NCBI RefSeq assembly: GCF_020179385.1
Contig: NZ_JAIBLJ010000025.1
Coordinates: forward strand, 1-55,561
DNA from: Alkalihalobacillus sp. YIM B00296
Lineage (GTDB): Bacteria; Bacillota; Bacilli; Bacillales; Fictibacillaceae
Reading direction: 5' to 3'
DNA length: 55,561 nt
Shown here: positions 18,001 through 27,099 of the stretch, piece by piece
Layout: the number at the start of each line of letters is the position of its first letter
How positions within the stretch are numbered: position 1 is the stretch's first letter
Translations under genes and position numbers: made by a program
Notes under the pieces: generated by a model
Told to the model about the DNA's origin: nothing
The model's database searches: none
What the model saw: the letters and a program-made list of their open reading frames with translations, nothing else

Positions 18001-18669
18001 GTAATCACCGATCAAATTTTTCCTGATCCATCAAGTAAAGGGTTGGAGATATATAGTGAAGGCGGAGAGGTCACCTTAAATTCGTTGGAAATCTATCCAT
18101 TAAAGAGTATTTGGAAAGATAAGAATCGTTTTAAAACAAATTTAACCGGCTGGAAGCCTGTTTCGGGGAGCTGGGCAAAAACAAGGGAAGGACTACAAGG
18201 CCAAAGCAGCGGTGATTCTTTTAACATATCGGCTCAAGAAGGACATGAATTTCGGTATGAAGCCGATATTGAAGTGCTGGATTCCGACTCCCATCCGGAC
18301 GACCCTGAACAAGATTTAGTTGATAATTTAGTAGGCGCAGGTGCTTTGTTTTTTCGTTCTGATCCTGATGCGAAAAACGGATATGCAGCCAATATTGATG
18401 TAAAAAATAATGAAGTCAAACTTATCAAATTTTTGGATGGAAAGGGAATTGACCTGGCGACCTACAATGACGATGGTAAGTTGAAGTTAAAAGCCAATCG
18501 AGACTATCGGATAAAGGTAGAAACGAAAGGTGAGCGCATGAAAGTTTATTTGGACAAAAAAATAGTGATTGACATAAAGGATTCCACATTTAAAGAGGGG
18601 TATTTTGGCTTAAATGTATGGGATTCAACGGTAGTGTTTAACAAAGTGAAAGTGAAGATGAATAAATAA
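15049..18669 (+). CDS. sacC: Secreted levanase (GH32) with split catalytic domain and CBM66-like modules
   Basis: 1206 residues, against about 677 in B. subtilis SacC. A signal peptide ends near VLA-ED (27). The GH32 domain starts with WMNDPNG (nucleophile D52) and RDP (171-173). It breaks off after ASEFGPDG (about 215) and resumes at GGIWECP (acid/base E732). The intervening 500 residues hold two SacC-tail-like CBM66 modules (about 215-357 and 358-517; both have GALVFR/GGLVFRSD-type strands and end in FxNV) and a third binding module (about 525-685, starting NHDFETGDLTGW). The beta-sandwich (about 865-1018, with SAVEVFG) and a C-terminal CBM66 (about 1028-1204) follow in the SacC order. No sortase motif or anchor is seen. 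TTG start after GGAAGGAGAGGG. It would release fructose from levan outside the cell for the transporter encoded upstream. Confidence 0.9.
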   Translation: MDKSVWIRGFSLLLCLLVVGVPTNVLAEDSGYYEEPYRNQFHFSPEANWMNDPNGMVYYEGEYHLFYQYHPYGTTWGPMHWGHAVSKDLVKWEHLPIALYPDEHGHIFSGSAVIDWENTTGFGKEAMVAIFTHSGPNGQVQSLAYSLDNGRSWEKYEGNPVMPDPPVADWRDPKVFWHEDSSQWVMSLAAKNKIMFYTSPNLKEWEFASEFGPDGGIQSNSLDRVSYAMSDYTGSSFSYEGDITLNEKNGREGSGGLVFRSDKDGNNAYIASVDAKNNRVTLSKNVNGEVEELTREPMDLGTSSTHHVKAVADGDNIKVFVDDQLVIHQNDQSFAHGYYGLISSGSTAAFRNVEFTNTSNFVTNLSGWKVISGSWEDSLEGKTGTSKEDAFTLSGQTADNFLYESEVKVSKDQGEGGAGALVFRADQDVKNGYFANVDALNDVAKLMKIENGKITALAQKSMSIETDQTYHLKIDAYDDHIKVYIDDTLIHDIKDGTFTDGYLGLNVWNSTTLFQNVKKGENIKTTDKEIANHDFETGDLTGWTSMKGNAFTDDHVTDVSNYWGGPFEPQGNYHVWGFSDLHDGDNAIGELRSSYFKLSGSGEINFLLGGGNDISNRYVSLVRASDGQELIRQANTKFKDDETYKRYVWDASEYVGEVFYIKAVDQATGGWGHINIDDFNVYNEGPIPDEVDQVAKEPERNDSNQSGTIGEWTSVSGEWIHSTHGSNGGIWECPTLVELPIDGDPNNTKWVLQVSINDGGPAGGSGMQYFVGDFDGKTFTNENPPDKVLWSDYGADYYAAVDWSGIEGDHGEKYWLGWMSNWQYAHETPTSTWRSSMSLPRTMELTQTEEGTRLKQTPVSLKSIQNNSQMTSYDNIVISNNSSLLSDFSGDTYEMIAEFDVSDTNASEFGFKVRKGDGEEYTKVGYDLAGEQLFIDRATSDDFDYGDNVGDRHDGPLTASDGKVKMHIFVDRSAVEVFGTDGKTVITDQIFPDPSSKGLEIYSEGGEVTLNSLEIYPLKSIWKDKNRFKTNLTGWKPVSGSWAKTREGLQGQSSGDSFNISAQEGHEFRYEADIEVLDSDSHPDDPEQDLVDNLVGAGALFFRSDPDAKNGYAANIDVKNNEVKLIKFLDGKGIDLATYNDDGKLKLKANRDYRIKVETKGERMKVYLDKKIVIDIKDSTFKEGYFGLNVWDSTVVFNKVKVKMNK

Positions 18670-18704
18670 TAGTAAGGTGACTTCATTTTGTAGATATACT
18701 ATAA

Positions 18705-18752
18705 CCTGAATGATAGACACTTCAAAAAAGGTGTCTATCATTCAGGTTTTTT
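18705..18752 (+). terminator. Terminator of the transporter / levanase operon
   Basis: A perfect 16-bp stem, CCTGAATGATAGACAC and its complement, with a 10-base loop and TTTTTT right after. It is a strong rho-independent terminator 36 bases past the levanase stop. Confidence 0.93.
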
Positions 18753-18892
18753 GTGTTTTCTAATGTGGGAAGTCGGTTTTATCTACTTGAGATTTCGTGC
18801 ATTCTAATAATGTCGTATCAAGAACTGACCTGTTTAACCTTAATATATCTTAAAATAATTTTTTATAGTTAAGTGATAAAGTATGATAAGCT

Positions 18893-18910
18893 AACTTATA
18901 CGAATATGTT
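18893..18910. promoter_or_regulatory. AraR-type operator before araR
   Basis: AACTTATACGAATATGTT, an imperfect palindrome centred on TACGAATA, resembles the two sites before araD (ATAC/GTAT arms). It lies 17 bases before the araR start codon and just downstream of a TATGAT -10 element (18882-18887), so AraR probably represses its own gene. Confidence 0.5.
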
Positions 18911-18926
18911 GCAATGGGGTGAATGA

Positions 18927-20063
18927 ATGGAAACCAAATATAAGTTCGTCAAAAAGTCTATTAAATCTAAAATTTTAGATGGTACGTATAAGTCGCATGA
19001 AAAAATCTCATCAGAAAGTGAGATGATGCGTCAATTTAATGTGAGTCGACACACGGTCAGGTTAGCGATTGGAGAGCTTGTGAGCGAAGGATGGCTCTTT
19101 AGAGAGCAAGGTGCAGGTACTTTTTGTGCGGATCGTACGGAGCAGACGAGAAAAGATTCAGTTTCAAGGAAAAATATTGCTATTGTTGCAACTTACATTT
19201 CTGATTATATATTTCCCTCGATCATTCGTGGCGCTGAAGGCTATTTGAGTGATCAGGGATATCATGTCACTTTATTCAACACAAACAATGATCATGAAAA
19301 AGAACGAATTTATTTAGAAAAGATTATATCTCAAGGGTTTGATGGAGCTATCATTGAGCCGACCCAGAGTGCTTCTTCCAACCCAAACATTGATTATTAC
19401 TTGAATCTTGAACGTTTGAATATTCCATACATCATGATCAACGCTTATTATGATGCATTAGAGCCAGTAAGAGTTATCGTTGATGATGAACGGGGCGCGT
19501 ACTTGCAGACAGAGCATTTGATTAAAAATGGCCATAAGGAGATCCTTGGGTTTTTCAAAACCGATGACATGCAAGGAACTCTTAGGATGAAAGGATACTT
19601 AAAATCTCATCGAGAGTATGGGATACCGATCAATCCTAAGCATATTATTTCTTACAATACATCCGAAAAACATACGAAGCCGATTGAAGTGCTGAAAAGC
19701 TTCTTAAGCCAGCAAGGGCCTCATCCTACAGCCATCGTATGTTATAACGATGAACTGGCAATGAAACTGCTGAATGTCATTCGGGAGAACCACCTTCGTG
19801 TTCCTGATGATTTGTCCATTGTCGGTTTCGATAACTCGTTTTTGGCGGAAATGTCAGAAGTAAAGTTAACATCCATTGAACATCCGAAAGCTGATTTAGG
19901 GAAGACTGCTGGAAAATTAATATTAAACTTGATCAAACGTAAACAAATGACCCAAGATGGTACTGAAGAAGTGGAAAGCGTAATCTATTCCCCTGAATTG
20001 GTCTTACGTCAATCTACTAAAAATATAAACGCTTCAAGTAAAAGTCTTCGGGATGCCACGTAA
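18927..20063 (+). CDS. araR: Arabinose operon repressor AraR
   Basis: 378 residues, close to B. subtilis AraR. The N-terminal GntR-type winged helix (about 5-72) contains KISSESEMMRQFNVSRHTVRLAI and ends in REQGAGTF. A LacI-like effector domain follows (about 85-365), including ENHLRVPDDLSIVGFDNS and LTSIEHPKADLGK. It binds DNA without ligand and releases it with L-arabinose. It is transcribed in the same direction as, but apart from, the araDBA operon, with its own terminator between. A GGGGTGAATG site precedes the ATG. Confidence 0.93.
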   Translation: METKYKFVKKSIKSKILDGTYKSHEKISSESEMMRQFNVSRHTVRLAIGELVSEGWLFREQGAGTFCADRTEQTRKDSVSRKNIAIVATYISDYIFPSIIRGAEGYLSDQGYHVTLFNTNNDHEKERIYLEKIISQGFDGAIIEPTQSASSNPNIDYYLNLERLNIPYIMINAYYDALEPVRVIVDDERGAYLQTEHLIKNGHKEILGFFKTDDMQGTLRMKGYLKSHREYGIPINPKHIISYNTSEKHTKPIEVLKSFLSQQGPHPTAIVCYNDELAMKLLNVIRENHLRVPDDLSIVGFDNSFLAEMSEVKLTSIEHPKADLGKTAGKLILNLIKRKQMTQDGTEEVESVIYSPELVLRQSTKNINASSKSLRDAT

Positions 20064-20074
20064 AGAATACGAAG

Positions 20075-20105
20075 GAGTGCTATTTAACGAATAGTACTCT
20101 TTTTT
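20075..20105 (+). terminator. araR terminator
   Basis: Stem GAGTGCTATT / AATAGTACTC (one G-U pair), a 5-base loop and TTTTTT directly after, beginning 12 bases past the araR stop codon. Confidence 0.85.
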
Positions 20106-20147
20106 ACATTTAAAGAAAGTATAACCTAAGGCTTACCTCCACTAAGG

Positions 20148-20170
20148 CTTGGCTTTGCCAAGTTTTCTTT
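20148..20170 (+). terminator. Second stem-loop between araR and araD
   Basis: CTTGGC / GCCAAG with a TTT loop followed by TTTTCTTT. It looks like a backup terminator. The remaining bases up to 20320 show no gene. Confidence 0.55.
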
Positions 20171-20320
20171 ATGTGTCCTCGGCATGTGGGGTTCAAGTCC
20201 GAATAGCGGATACTCATCGTTTTATACAACTTTTCATAACTTGAGAGCCCTGGAACGTTGTTATGAAGGGGCTTACCTATAAAAATAAATAATTTTTTTT
20301 ATTTTCTGTCATTCTTTCTC

Positions 20321-20349
20321 TTGAATGTACGTATAAATTGTTTTAAGAT
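20321..20349 (+). promoter_or_regulatory. Promoter of the arabinose operon
   Basis: TTGAAT (20321-20326), a 17-base spacer and TAAGAT (20344-20349), a good sigma-A match placed 52 bases before the araD start. Confidence 0.65.
20323..20340. promoter_or_regulatory. AraR operator 1, inside the promoter spacer
   Basis: A site centred on TACGTA (20328-20333) with right arm GTATAAAT, which matches the AraR half-site ATTTRTAC on the other strand; the left arm is weaker. It lies between the -35 and -10 hexamers, where bound repressor would exclude RNA polymerase. Confidence 0.55.
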
Positions 20350-20363
20350 TAAACGGAAGGAAA

Positions 20364-20381
20364 AAGTTATACGTATAAGTT
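20364..20381. promoter_or_regulatory. AraR operator 2, just past the transcription start
   Basis: AAGTTATACGTATAAGTT, palindromic except for one pair. Its centre lies about 41 bases after that of operator 1, roughly four helical turns, which suits cooperative binding with looping as known for AraR. Confidence 0.65.
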
Positions 20382-20400
20382 GAGAGGAAGGTGGCTGGCT

Positions 20401-21093
20401 ATGCTGGAGGGTTTAAAACAGCAAGTGCTTGAGGCAAACAAAGCTCTCCCTAAACTTAATCTTGTTACATTTACATGGGGGAATGTAAGCGGTTTCAGTC
20501 AAGAAAAACAGGTAATGGTGATTAAACCGAGCGGAGTTCCTTATGACGGGCTTACGACAAAAGATTTAGTTGTGGTGGATCTTCTGGGGAATGTCGTTGA
20601 AGGAAAATTAAAACCATCATCTGACACACCGACACACTTAGTCCTATATCGAAAATATCCGTATCTTGGAGGCGTCGTACATACCCATTCCCCCTGGGCG
20701 ACCAGCTGGGCGCAAGCAGGTAAAGGTATCCCTTGTTTAGGAACGACGCAAGCAGATTACTTTTACGGAGAGATTCCATGTACGCGTAAGATGACAAATG
20801 GTGAAATTCACGCAGATTATGAAGAGCAAACAGGAAACGTCATAGTAGAAACCTTTGAGAAGAGGGGCCTTCACCCTGGTCAAGTTCCTGGTGTACTTGT
20901 TCATAGTCATGCACCTTTTAATTGGGGACGTAATCCTAAGGATGCTTTACATAATGCCGTTGTTTTAGAAGAGATAGCGAAAATGGCCATTCACACGTAT
21001 CAAATAAATCCTGATACACCAAACATGGACCAAGCGTTATTAGATAAGCATTATTTACGAAAGCATGGAGCGAATGCTTATTACGGTCAATGA
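20401..21093 (+). CDS. araD: L-ribulose-5-phosphate 4-epimerase
   Basis: 230 residues, a class II aldolase-fold enzyme that converts L-ribulose 5-phosphate to D-xylulose 5-phosphate. Zinc ligands are H94 and H96 in VVHTHSPWA and one of the histidines in LVHSHAPF (168/170); D75 in SSDTPTH and the N-terminal GNVSGF and KPSG loops fit the family. The ATG at 20401 follows AGGAAGGTGG; a longer frame opening at 20380 would start inside the operator. It is first in the order D-B-A, unlike B. subtilis (A-B-D). Confidence 0.95.
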   Translation: MLEGLKQQVLEANKALPKLNLVTFTWGNVSGFSQEKQVMVIKPSGVPYDGLTTKDLVVVDLLGNVVEGKLKPSSDTPTHLVLYRKYPYLGGVVHTHSPWATSWAQAGKGIPCLGTTQADYFYGEIPCTRKMTNGEIHADYEEQTGNVIVETFEKRGLHPGQVPGVLVHSHAPFNWGRNPKDALHNAVVLEEIAKMAIHTYQINPDTPNMDQALLDKHYLRKHGANAYYGQ

Positions 21094-21111
21094 TTAGTGA
21101 GGAGGAACGTT

Positions 21112-22806
21112 ATGTCAACAAAGTATGCAATTGGAGTGGATTATGGGACAGAATCCGGGCGAGCGGTATTAGTGTCTCTAACCAATGGGGAAGAAGTTGC
21201 GGACCACGTCACACCTTATCGTCATGGAGTGATTGATAAGCGGCTGCCAGGAACAGAAGTTAAGCTGGGACATGAATGGGCGCTGCAGCACCCAGGTGAT
21301 TATATAGAAGTTCTGGAGGAATCTATCCCTTCTGTCATAGAAGCTTCTGGTGTTAATGCTGAGGATATCATTGGCCTAGGGATCGACTTTACAGCCTGTA
21401 CGATGCTTCCAATCGATGAGGAAGGCTCCCCGCTTTCTTTCAATGACTTATGGAGTAATAACCCGCATGGATGGGTGAAGCTATGGAAGCATCATGCTGC
21501 TCAGGATAAAGCGAATCAACTGAATAGAATCGCCGAACAGCGTGGGGAAGAATTTTTAAAACGGTACGGAGGTAAGATCTCTTCCGAATGGATGATCGCG
21601 AAAATATGGCAAATCCTCGAAGAAGCACCTGAAATCTATGATGCTGCCGACCAATTCATAGAAGCTACAGATTGGGTGATCTCCCAACTGACGGGCAACC
21701 TTTTGAGAAACAGCTGTACGGCTGGGTATAAATCGATTTGGCATAAAAAAAACGGTTATCCAAGCAAAGACTTTTTTCGGTCCTTGGATCCTAGATTAGA
21801 AGATTTGACGGATACGAAGTTAAGAGGTGAGGTTGTCCCTTTAGGAACCAAAGCTGGGGGAATAACGAAGGATATGGCGAAAAGGATCGGATTGCGCGAA
21901 GGGACTTCAGTAGCAGTGGGAAATGTAGATGCTCATGCGTCTGTACCCGCTCTTGGGGTGACATCGCCTGGAAAAATGGTCATGACTATGGGAACATCCA
22001 TCTGTCATTTATTGCTTGGAGATGAAGAAAAATATATAGAGGGCATGTGCGGAGTCGTAGAAGATGGTATCATCCCAGGGTTGTACGGGTATGAAGCGGG
22101 GCAGTCGGCTGTAGGGGATATTTTCGCCTGGTACATTGCTCACGGTGTACCTTCTTACGTCAAGGACGCTTCGGACAAACAAGGAATGAATGTGCATCAA
22201 TATTTAGAACAAAAGGCTTCGGAGTATCACCCTGGTGAAACAGGACTTCTAGTATTAGATTGGTGGAATGGAAATCGTTCCGTACTCGTTGACACCGAAT
22301 TAAGCGGACTTCTGATCGGAGCCACTATGCAAACGAAGCCTGAAGAAATCTACAGGGCTCTTATAGAAGCTACAGCCTTCGGGACAAGGAAAATCGTCGA
22401 TGCATTTCATCACAATGGGGTACCTGTGGAAGAACTTTATGTTTGCGGAGGCCTACCTCAAAGGAACAAATTGCTCATGCAGATTTATGCGGACGTTACC
22501 AACCGCAGGATAAAAATTGCTGATTCAAAACAAACCCCAGCCCTGGGAGCTGCTATGTTCGGCGCCATAGCGGCCGGCAGTGAACGAGGTGGGTTTGATA
22601 ATGTCGTCGAGGCTGCTGAGAAGATGGCAAGGATAAAAGAAGAAACGATCGAACCGATCCCTGCTCATGTTGAAATCTATGAAGAGCTATACCAGGAATA
22701 TTCTACCCTTCATGACTATTTTGGAAGAGGAGAAAATCAGGTGATGAAAAAATTGAAAGCGCTTAGAAATCCAGAAAATGCAAGTAAGGGGCAGTTATTA
22801 TGTTGA
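21112..22806 (+). CDS. araB: L-ribulokinase
   Basis: 564 residues, FGGY-family kinase that phosphorylates L-ribulose. The N-terminal domain starts [17 protein letters not shown] (phosphate-binding loop), with [13 protein letters not shown] and EATDWV following. The C-terminal half has [19 protein letters not shown] and [12 protein letters not shown] 21112 follows GAGGAGG; a GTG at 21097 would overlap that site. The gene overlaps araA by 7 bases and carries a cre-like site near its 3' end. Confidence 0.95.
   Translation: MSTKYAIGVDYGTESGRAVLVSLTNGEEVADHVTPYRHGVIDKRLPGTEVKLGHEWALQHPGDYIEVLEESIPSVIEASGVNAEDIIGLGIDFTACTMLPIDEEGSPLSFNDLWSNNPHGWVKLWKHHAAQDKANQLNRIAEQRGEEFLKRYGGKISSEWMIAKIWQILEEAPEIYDAADQFIEATDWVISQLTGNLLRNSCTAGYKSIWHKKNGYPSKDFFRSLDPRLEDLTDTKLRGEVVPLGTKAGGITKDMAKRIGLREGTSVAVGNVDAHASVPALGVTSPGKMVMTMGTSICHLLLGDEEKYIEGMCGVVEDGIIPGLYGYEAGQSAVGDIFAWYIAHGVPSYVKDASDKQGMNVHQYLEQKASEYHPGETGLLVLDWWNGNRSVLVDTELSGLLIGATMQTKPEEIYRALIEATAFGTRKIVDAFHHNGVPVEELYVCGGLPQRNKLLMQIYADVTNRRIKIADSKQTPALGAAMFGAIAAGSERGGFDNVVEAAEKMARIKEETIEPIPAHVEIYEELYQEYSTLHDYFGRGENQVMKKLKALRNPENASKGQLLC
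22754..22767 (+). promoter_or_regulatory. cre-like site inside the 3' end of araB
   Basis: TGAAAGCGCTTAGA matches the cre consensus at 13 of 14 positions and is nearly palindromic. B. subtilis also has a cre inside araB, so a CcpA roadblock here is plausible. Confidence 0.5.
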
Positions 22807-24281
22807 AAATCAGACCTTATGAATTCTGGTTTGTTACAGGAAGCCAGCATTTATACGGAAAAGAAGCATTAGAAGAAGTCCAGGCTCATTCAGAAGAAAT
22901 GGTGGATCAGTTAAATGAAAAGCAAGACTTGCCTTTTCGGATCGTGTTCAAATCCGTTTTGACATCATCAGACGATATTCATAAAGTCATGGTTGAAGCG
23001 AACGCGGATGATCATTGTGCAGGATTGCTGACGTGGATGCATACCTTTTCCCCGGCAAAAATGTGGATTGCTGGATTAAAAGCGCTGCAGAAGCCTTTGC
23101 TTCATCTTCATACACAATATAACCGGGAAGTTCCATGGGACTCCATAGATATGGATTTTATGAACTTGAACCAATCCGCCCATGGAGACCGTGAGTATGG
23201 ATTCATGGTATCCCGCCTGAATATCGCGAGAAAAGTTGTGGTGGGTCACTGGAAGGATGCTGAAGTTGTTGGAAAAATAGCCGGATGGATGAAAACAGCG
23301 GTTGCCCACACAGAAGGAAGCAACATTCGTGTAGCGCGTTTTGGGGATAACATGCGTAATGTAGCCGTAACCGATGGAGATAAAGTGGAGGCCCAGATCA
23401 AATTCGGATGGACAGTTGATTATTATGGAATAGGTGATTTGGTAGAGGAAATAGAGAAAGTCACCGAACAGGAAGTGGAAGATCTATATCATACGTATAC
23501 GGAATTATATGATCTGTTTGATGGCGACTCAGAGGGGGTTCAAGCATCCATTAAGGAGCAGGCTCGTATCGAACTGGGCTTGAAATCTTTCCTATCTTCA
23601 AAAAATTATAATGCGTTCACGACCAATTTTGAAGATTTGCATGGGATGAAGCAGTTACCTGGTTTAGCTGTTCAGCGCCTGATGGCAGAGGGGTACGGTT
23701 TTGCAGGTGAAGGGGACTGGAGAACGGCTGCTCTTTTACGAATGATGAAAATTATTTCACATAATAAAGGAACCTCTTTCATGGAGGATTATACGTACCA
23801 TTTAGATCCGGAAAATGAAATGGTCCTTGGCTCACATATGTTGGAAATTTGCCCTACACTGTCTAGTGAAAAGCCAGAAATCGTGGTCTCTCCGCTTGAT
23901 ATCGCAGGGAAGGATGATCCGGCACGTCTCGTTTTTAATGGAACCGAGGGAAAAGCGGTCAATGCTTCCTTAATAGAATTAGGGGGCCGTTTCCGTTTAG
24001 TAGTGAATGAAGTAGAAGCAGTCCATGTAAAAGAAAAGACCCCGCACTTACCAGTTGCTAAAGTGCTTTGGAAACCTCAGCCTTCCTTAAGTGAAGCTAC
24101 TGAGTCGTGGATATATGCTGGAGGAGCACATCATACCGTTTTTTCAACGGAAGTTACGTTAGAGCAGTTATATGATTTCGCTGATATGGCAGGAATTGAA
24201 TGCATTATCATCGATCAGTCGACCAATGTACGACATTTAAGGAATGAACTCAAACTAATGGATGAAATCAGAAGAGTTTAA
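22800..24281 (+). CDS. araA: L-arabinose isomerase
   Basis: 493 residues, typical length for the enzyme that converts L-arabinose to L-ribulose, with a manganese ion. Recognisable parts are [11 protein letters not shown] at the N-terminus, [29 protein letters not shown]-like [15 protein letters not shown], and [18 protein letters not shown]. The overlap with araB suggests translational coupling. No terminator follows, so the transporter genes are likely on the same transcript. Confidence 0.96.
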   Translation: MLKIRPYEFWFVTGSQHLYGKEALEEVQAHSEEMVDQLNEKQDLPFRIVFKSVLTSSDDIHKVMVEANADDHCAGLLTWMHTFSPAKMWIAGLKALQKPLLHLHTQYNREVPWDSIDMDFMNLNQSAHGDREYGFMVSRLNIARKVVVGHWKDAEVVGKIAGWMKTAVAHTEGSNIRVARFGDNMRNVAVTDGDKVEAQIKFGWTVDYYGIGDLVEEIEKVTEQEVEDLYHTYTELYDLFDGDSEGVQASIKEQARIELGLKSFLSSKNYNAFTTNFEDLHGMKQLPGLAVQRLMAEGYGFAGEGDWRTAALLRMMKIISHNKGTSFMEDYTYHLDPENEMVLGSHMLEICPTLSSEKPEIVVSPLDIAGKDDPARLVFNGTEGKAVNASLIELGGRFRLVVNEVEAVHVKEKTPHLPVAKVLWKPQPSLSEATESWIYAGGAHHTVFSTEVTLEQLYDFADMAGIECIIIDQSTNVRHLRNELKLMDEIRRV

Positions 24282-24406
24282 TCGTTATTAAAATTTTCAT
24301 AGATTAATTGTTATTGATAAAGGAAGTGTGCCTAGCCATAAATAGTGAAAACCGTGTTATTGGTGTGGTAGAAAGTGTTCAATAATTTTCTAAGGGGGAC
24401 AAGCTA

Positions 24407-25483
24407 ATGAAGAAGATGTTAGTTTTATTATCTATTGTAATCTTATCCTTGATGACAGCATGTGGTAACTCGGAAGGAGCAAGCGGAGAAGAAGGTAAGA
24501 AAAGCGTGGGAATAGCGATGCCGACGAAGTCTTCGGAACGTTGGGTGAAAGACGGGGAGAACATGGCTGCTGAATTTGAAGAATTGGGATATAAAGTTGA
24601 CCTTCAGTATGCAGAAGACGTTGTAGAAAACCAAATATCTCAAATAGAAAATATGATTACGAAAGGTGTAGACATTTTAGTTATCGCTTCTATTGATGGA
24701 GAAGCATTGACGGATGTCTTGAACCAAGCAAAAAATCAAGAAATACCTGTCATTGCTTATGATCGGCTGATCATGAACTCTGATCATGTAAGTTACTATG
24801 CTACTTTTGATAACTTTCAAGTTGGTGTCCAACAAGGTGAATATATTGAAAAAGAATTAGGTCTTAAAGATGGAAAAGGCCCCTTTAATATCGAGTTATT
24901 TGCTGGTTCCCCGGATGATAACAATGCTTATTTCTTCTGGGACGGAGCAATGTCAATCTTGCAACCCTATATCGATAAAGGTCAATTAGTTGTCCAAAGT
25001 GGTCAAACAAAGTTCGGTCAAGCTGCTACGTTAAGGTGGAGTGGAAGTAAAGCACAAGAAAGAATGGATAATATCTTGAGTGCCCATTATTCAGGTAAAC
25101 AGTTGGATGTGATCTATTCACCGTTTGATGGAATCAGCAGGGGAGTTATTTCTTCATTAAAAGCGGTCGGCTATGGTTCTGGCAACAAACCGATGCCAAT
25201 TGTAACCGGTCAGGATGCTGAATTGGCCTCAATCAAGTCTATTATCGCAGGCGAGCAGACGCAAACCATTTTCAAAGATACAAGAAGTTTAGCAGACAAA
25301 GCGGTACAAATGGCTGATGCTGTTCTTAAAGGTGAAGAACCTGAAGTCAATGATAAAGAAACCTATGATAACGGTTCAAAAGTGGTGCCAGCTTACCTGC
25401 TTGAACCGATTCCTGTAGATATTGACAATTATAAGGAAGTACTTGTTGAATCTGGTTATTACTCTAAAGATCAGCTTAAATAA
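24407..25483 (+). CDS. Multiple-sugar/arabinose-binding lipoprotein of a CUT2 ABC transporter
   Basis: 358 residues, a lipoprotein (lipobox MTAC, Cys about 19) of the ChvE/XylF kind. Family parts are [64 protein letters not shown] and [14 protein letters not shown]. Members bind arabinose, xylose or galactose. Position after araDBA points to L-arabinose. A GGGGGA site precedes the ATG. The 125 bases between araA and this gene hold no clear promoter or terminator. Confidence 0.9.
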   Translation: MKKMLVLLSIVILSLMTACGNSEGASGEEGKKSVGIAMPTKSSERWVKDGENMAAEFEELGYKVDLQYAEDVVENQISQIENMITKGVDILVIASIDGEALTDVLNQAKNQEIPVIAYDRLIMNSDHVSYYATFDNFQVGVQQGEYIEKELGLKDGKGPFNIELFAGSPDDNNAYFFWDGAMSILQPYIDKGQLVVQSGQTKFGQAATLRWSGSKAQERMDNILSAHYSGKQLDVIYSPFDGISRGVISSLKAVGYGSGNKPMPIVTGQDAELASIKSIIAGEQTQTIFKDTRSLADKAVQMADAVLKGEEPEVNDKETYDNGSKVVPAYLLEPIPVDIDNYKEVLVESGYYSKDQLK

Positions 25484-25493
25484 CTGTTTGAGT

Positions 25494-25533
25494 AAGATGA
25501 TTTAGCATTTTGCTTCTATCGCTAAATCATCTT
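25494..25533 (+). other. Stem-loop between the second binding-protein and ATPase genes
   Basis: A perfect 13-bp stem AAGATGATTTAGC / GCTAAATCATCTT with a 14-base loop and no T run after it. It sits exactly where the fructan transporter also has a hairpin (12423-12450) and probably serves the same purpose, extra binding-protein message. Confidence 0.6.
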
Positions 25534-25562
25534 GCTTACTTTCAATCAAGGGTGTGATGTCC

Positions 25563-27098
25563 ATGGATAGTCCAATTCTAGAGATGAAAAGTATCACGAA
25601 GAGGTTTCCAGGAGTTAAAGCTTTAGACGATGTAAACTTAAATGTTCAACAAGGGGAGATTCATGCATTAATCGGTGAGAATGGTGCTGGAAAATCCACA
25701 CTTATGAAAGTTCTAAGCGGAGTACACGCTTATGGAACCTACGAAGGTGAGATTATTTTTAATCGCAACCTTTGTGAATTTAAAAATATTAATGAGAGTG
25801 AAGAGCTAGGGATCGTTATAATCCACCAAGAACTTGCTTTAATACCGGAGCTGTCAATAGCTGAAAATATCTTTCTTGGTAATGAACAACAAAAAAATGG
25901 TGTGATCAATTGGAGTGAAACGTTAGTAAAAACGATAGAACTACTGAAAAAAGTAGGCCTGAAAGTAAACCCTGAGGAAAAAATTAAAAATATTGGGGTT
26001 GGCCAACAACAGCTGGTAGAAATAGCAAAAGCGTTATCAAAAGATGTGAGGCTGCTCATTTTAGATGAGCCCACAGCTGCACTTAACGAAGAAGATAGTG
26101 AGAATCTATTGAATCTATTAGTAGAGCTTAAAGAACAAGGGATGACTTCGATCTTAATCTCCCACAAGTTAAAAGAACTTTTGAAGGTTTCTGATAGTCT
26201 GACAGTACTTCGAGATGGCCAAACCATTCAAACCTATCATATCAGGAATCAAAAAATTACGGAGAGCATCATTATTAAAGATATGGTAGGGAGAGACTTG
26301 ACCAACCTCTATCCAGAAAGAAAAAAAGTAATAGGAAATGAAGTTGTGTTTGAAGTGAAAGACTGGTCTGTATATCATCCGTTAGATCCAAATAAACAAC
26401 TATTGCACAATGTCAATCTTAAGGTGAAAAAAGGTGAAATCATAGGGATCGCCGGGTTGATGGGAGCGGGGCGTACGGAACTCGCAATGAGTATATTCGG
26501 TAAATCTTATGGTAAAAAGATATCCGGTGAACTCTATAAAGATGGTCGAAAAATTAAATTAAATGATGTAAGTGAAGCCATTAAGCACAAAATTGCATAC
26601 GTATCAGAAAATCGTAAGGATTATGGTTTAGTACTTATTGATAGTGTTCGTAAAAACTTGACTTTATCGAATTTAAAAAAGGTTTCCAATAAAAACATCC
26701 TCAATATGAATGATGAAATTGTTGAAGCTGAATCCATAAAAACAAAGATGAATATCAAAGCACCGACCATTGAACAAGTAACGACTCATCTGAGTGGGGG
26801 AAACCAACAAAAGGTAGTACTCGGAAAATGGATTTTTACTGACCCGGATCTATTAATACTGGATGAACCATCACGAGGAATAGATGTAGGTGCGAAATTC
26901 GAAATCTACAAGATTATTAACGAATTAGCAGAGCAAGGCAAAAGTATCATCATGATTTCGTCAGAGCTCCCGGAACTACTGGGGATGTGCGATCGGATAT
27001 ATACGCTTTGTGAAGGGGAAATCACTGCTGATGTGAACATTGAAGAAGCTGACCAAGAGACGTTAATGACATATATGACACAAAGTTGGAGGTCTTAA
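25563..27098 (+). CDS. CUT2 sugar ABC transporter ATPase (GguA/XylG-like)
   Basis: About 511 residues, two ABC cassettes. First: Walker A GENGAGKS, signature-like [15 protein letters not shown], Walker [12 protein letters not shown]. Second: degenerate P-loop GLMGAGRTE, signature [15 protein letters not shown], Walker [16 protein letters not shown] 25563 has better spacing to AAGGGTG than ATG 25557 or GTG 25554. It would energise arabinose uptake with the permease encoded 1 base further on. Confidence 0.92.
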   Translation: MDSPILEMKSITKRFPGVKALDDVNLNVQQGEIHALIGENGAGKSTLMKVLSGVHAYGTYEGEIIFNRNLCEFKNINESEELGIVIIHQELALIPELSIAENIFLGNEQQKNGVINWSETLVKTIELLKKVGLKVNPEEKIKNIGVGQQQLVEIAKALSKDVRLLILDEPTAALNEEDSENLLNLLVELKEQGMTSILISHKLKELLKVSDSLTVLRDGQTIQTYHIRNQKITESIIIKDMVGRDLTNLYPERKKVIGNEVVFEVKDWSVYHPLDPNKQLLHNVNLKVKKGEIIGIAGLMGAGRTELAMSIFGKSYGKKISGELYKDGRKIKLNDVSEAIKHKIAYVSENRKDYGLVLIDSVRKNLTLSNLKKVSNKNILNMNDEIVEAESIKTKMNIKAPTIEQVTTHLSGGNQQKVVLGKWIFTDPDLLILDEPSRGIDVGAKFEIYKIINELAEQGKSIIMISSELPELLGMCDRIYTLCEGEITADVNIEEADQETLMTYMTQSWRS

Positions 27099-27099
27099 A

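Noticed and set aside
20187-20203. GGGGTTCAAGTCC looks like a tRNA T-arm
   Set aside because: The arm would have only two base pairs and no anticodon or acceptor stem can be formed around it.
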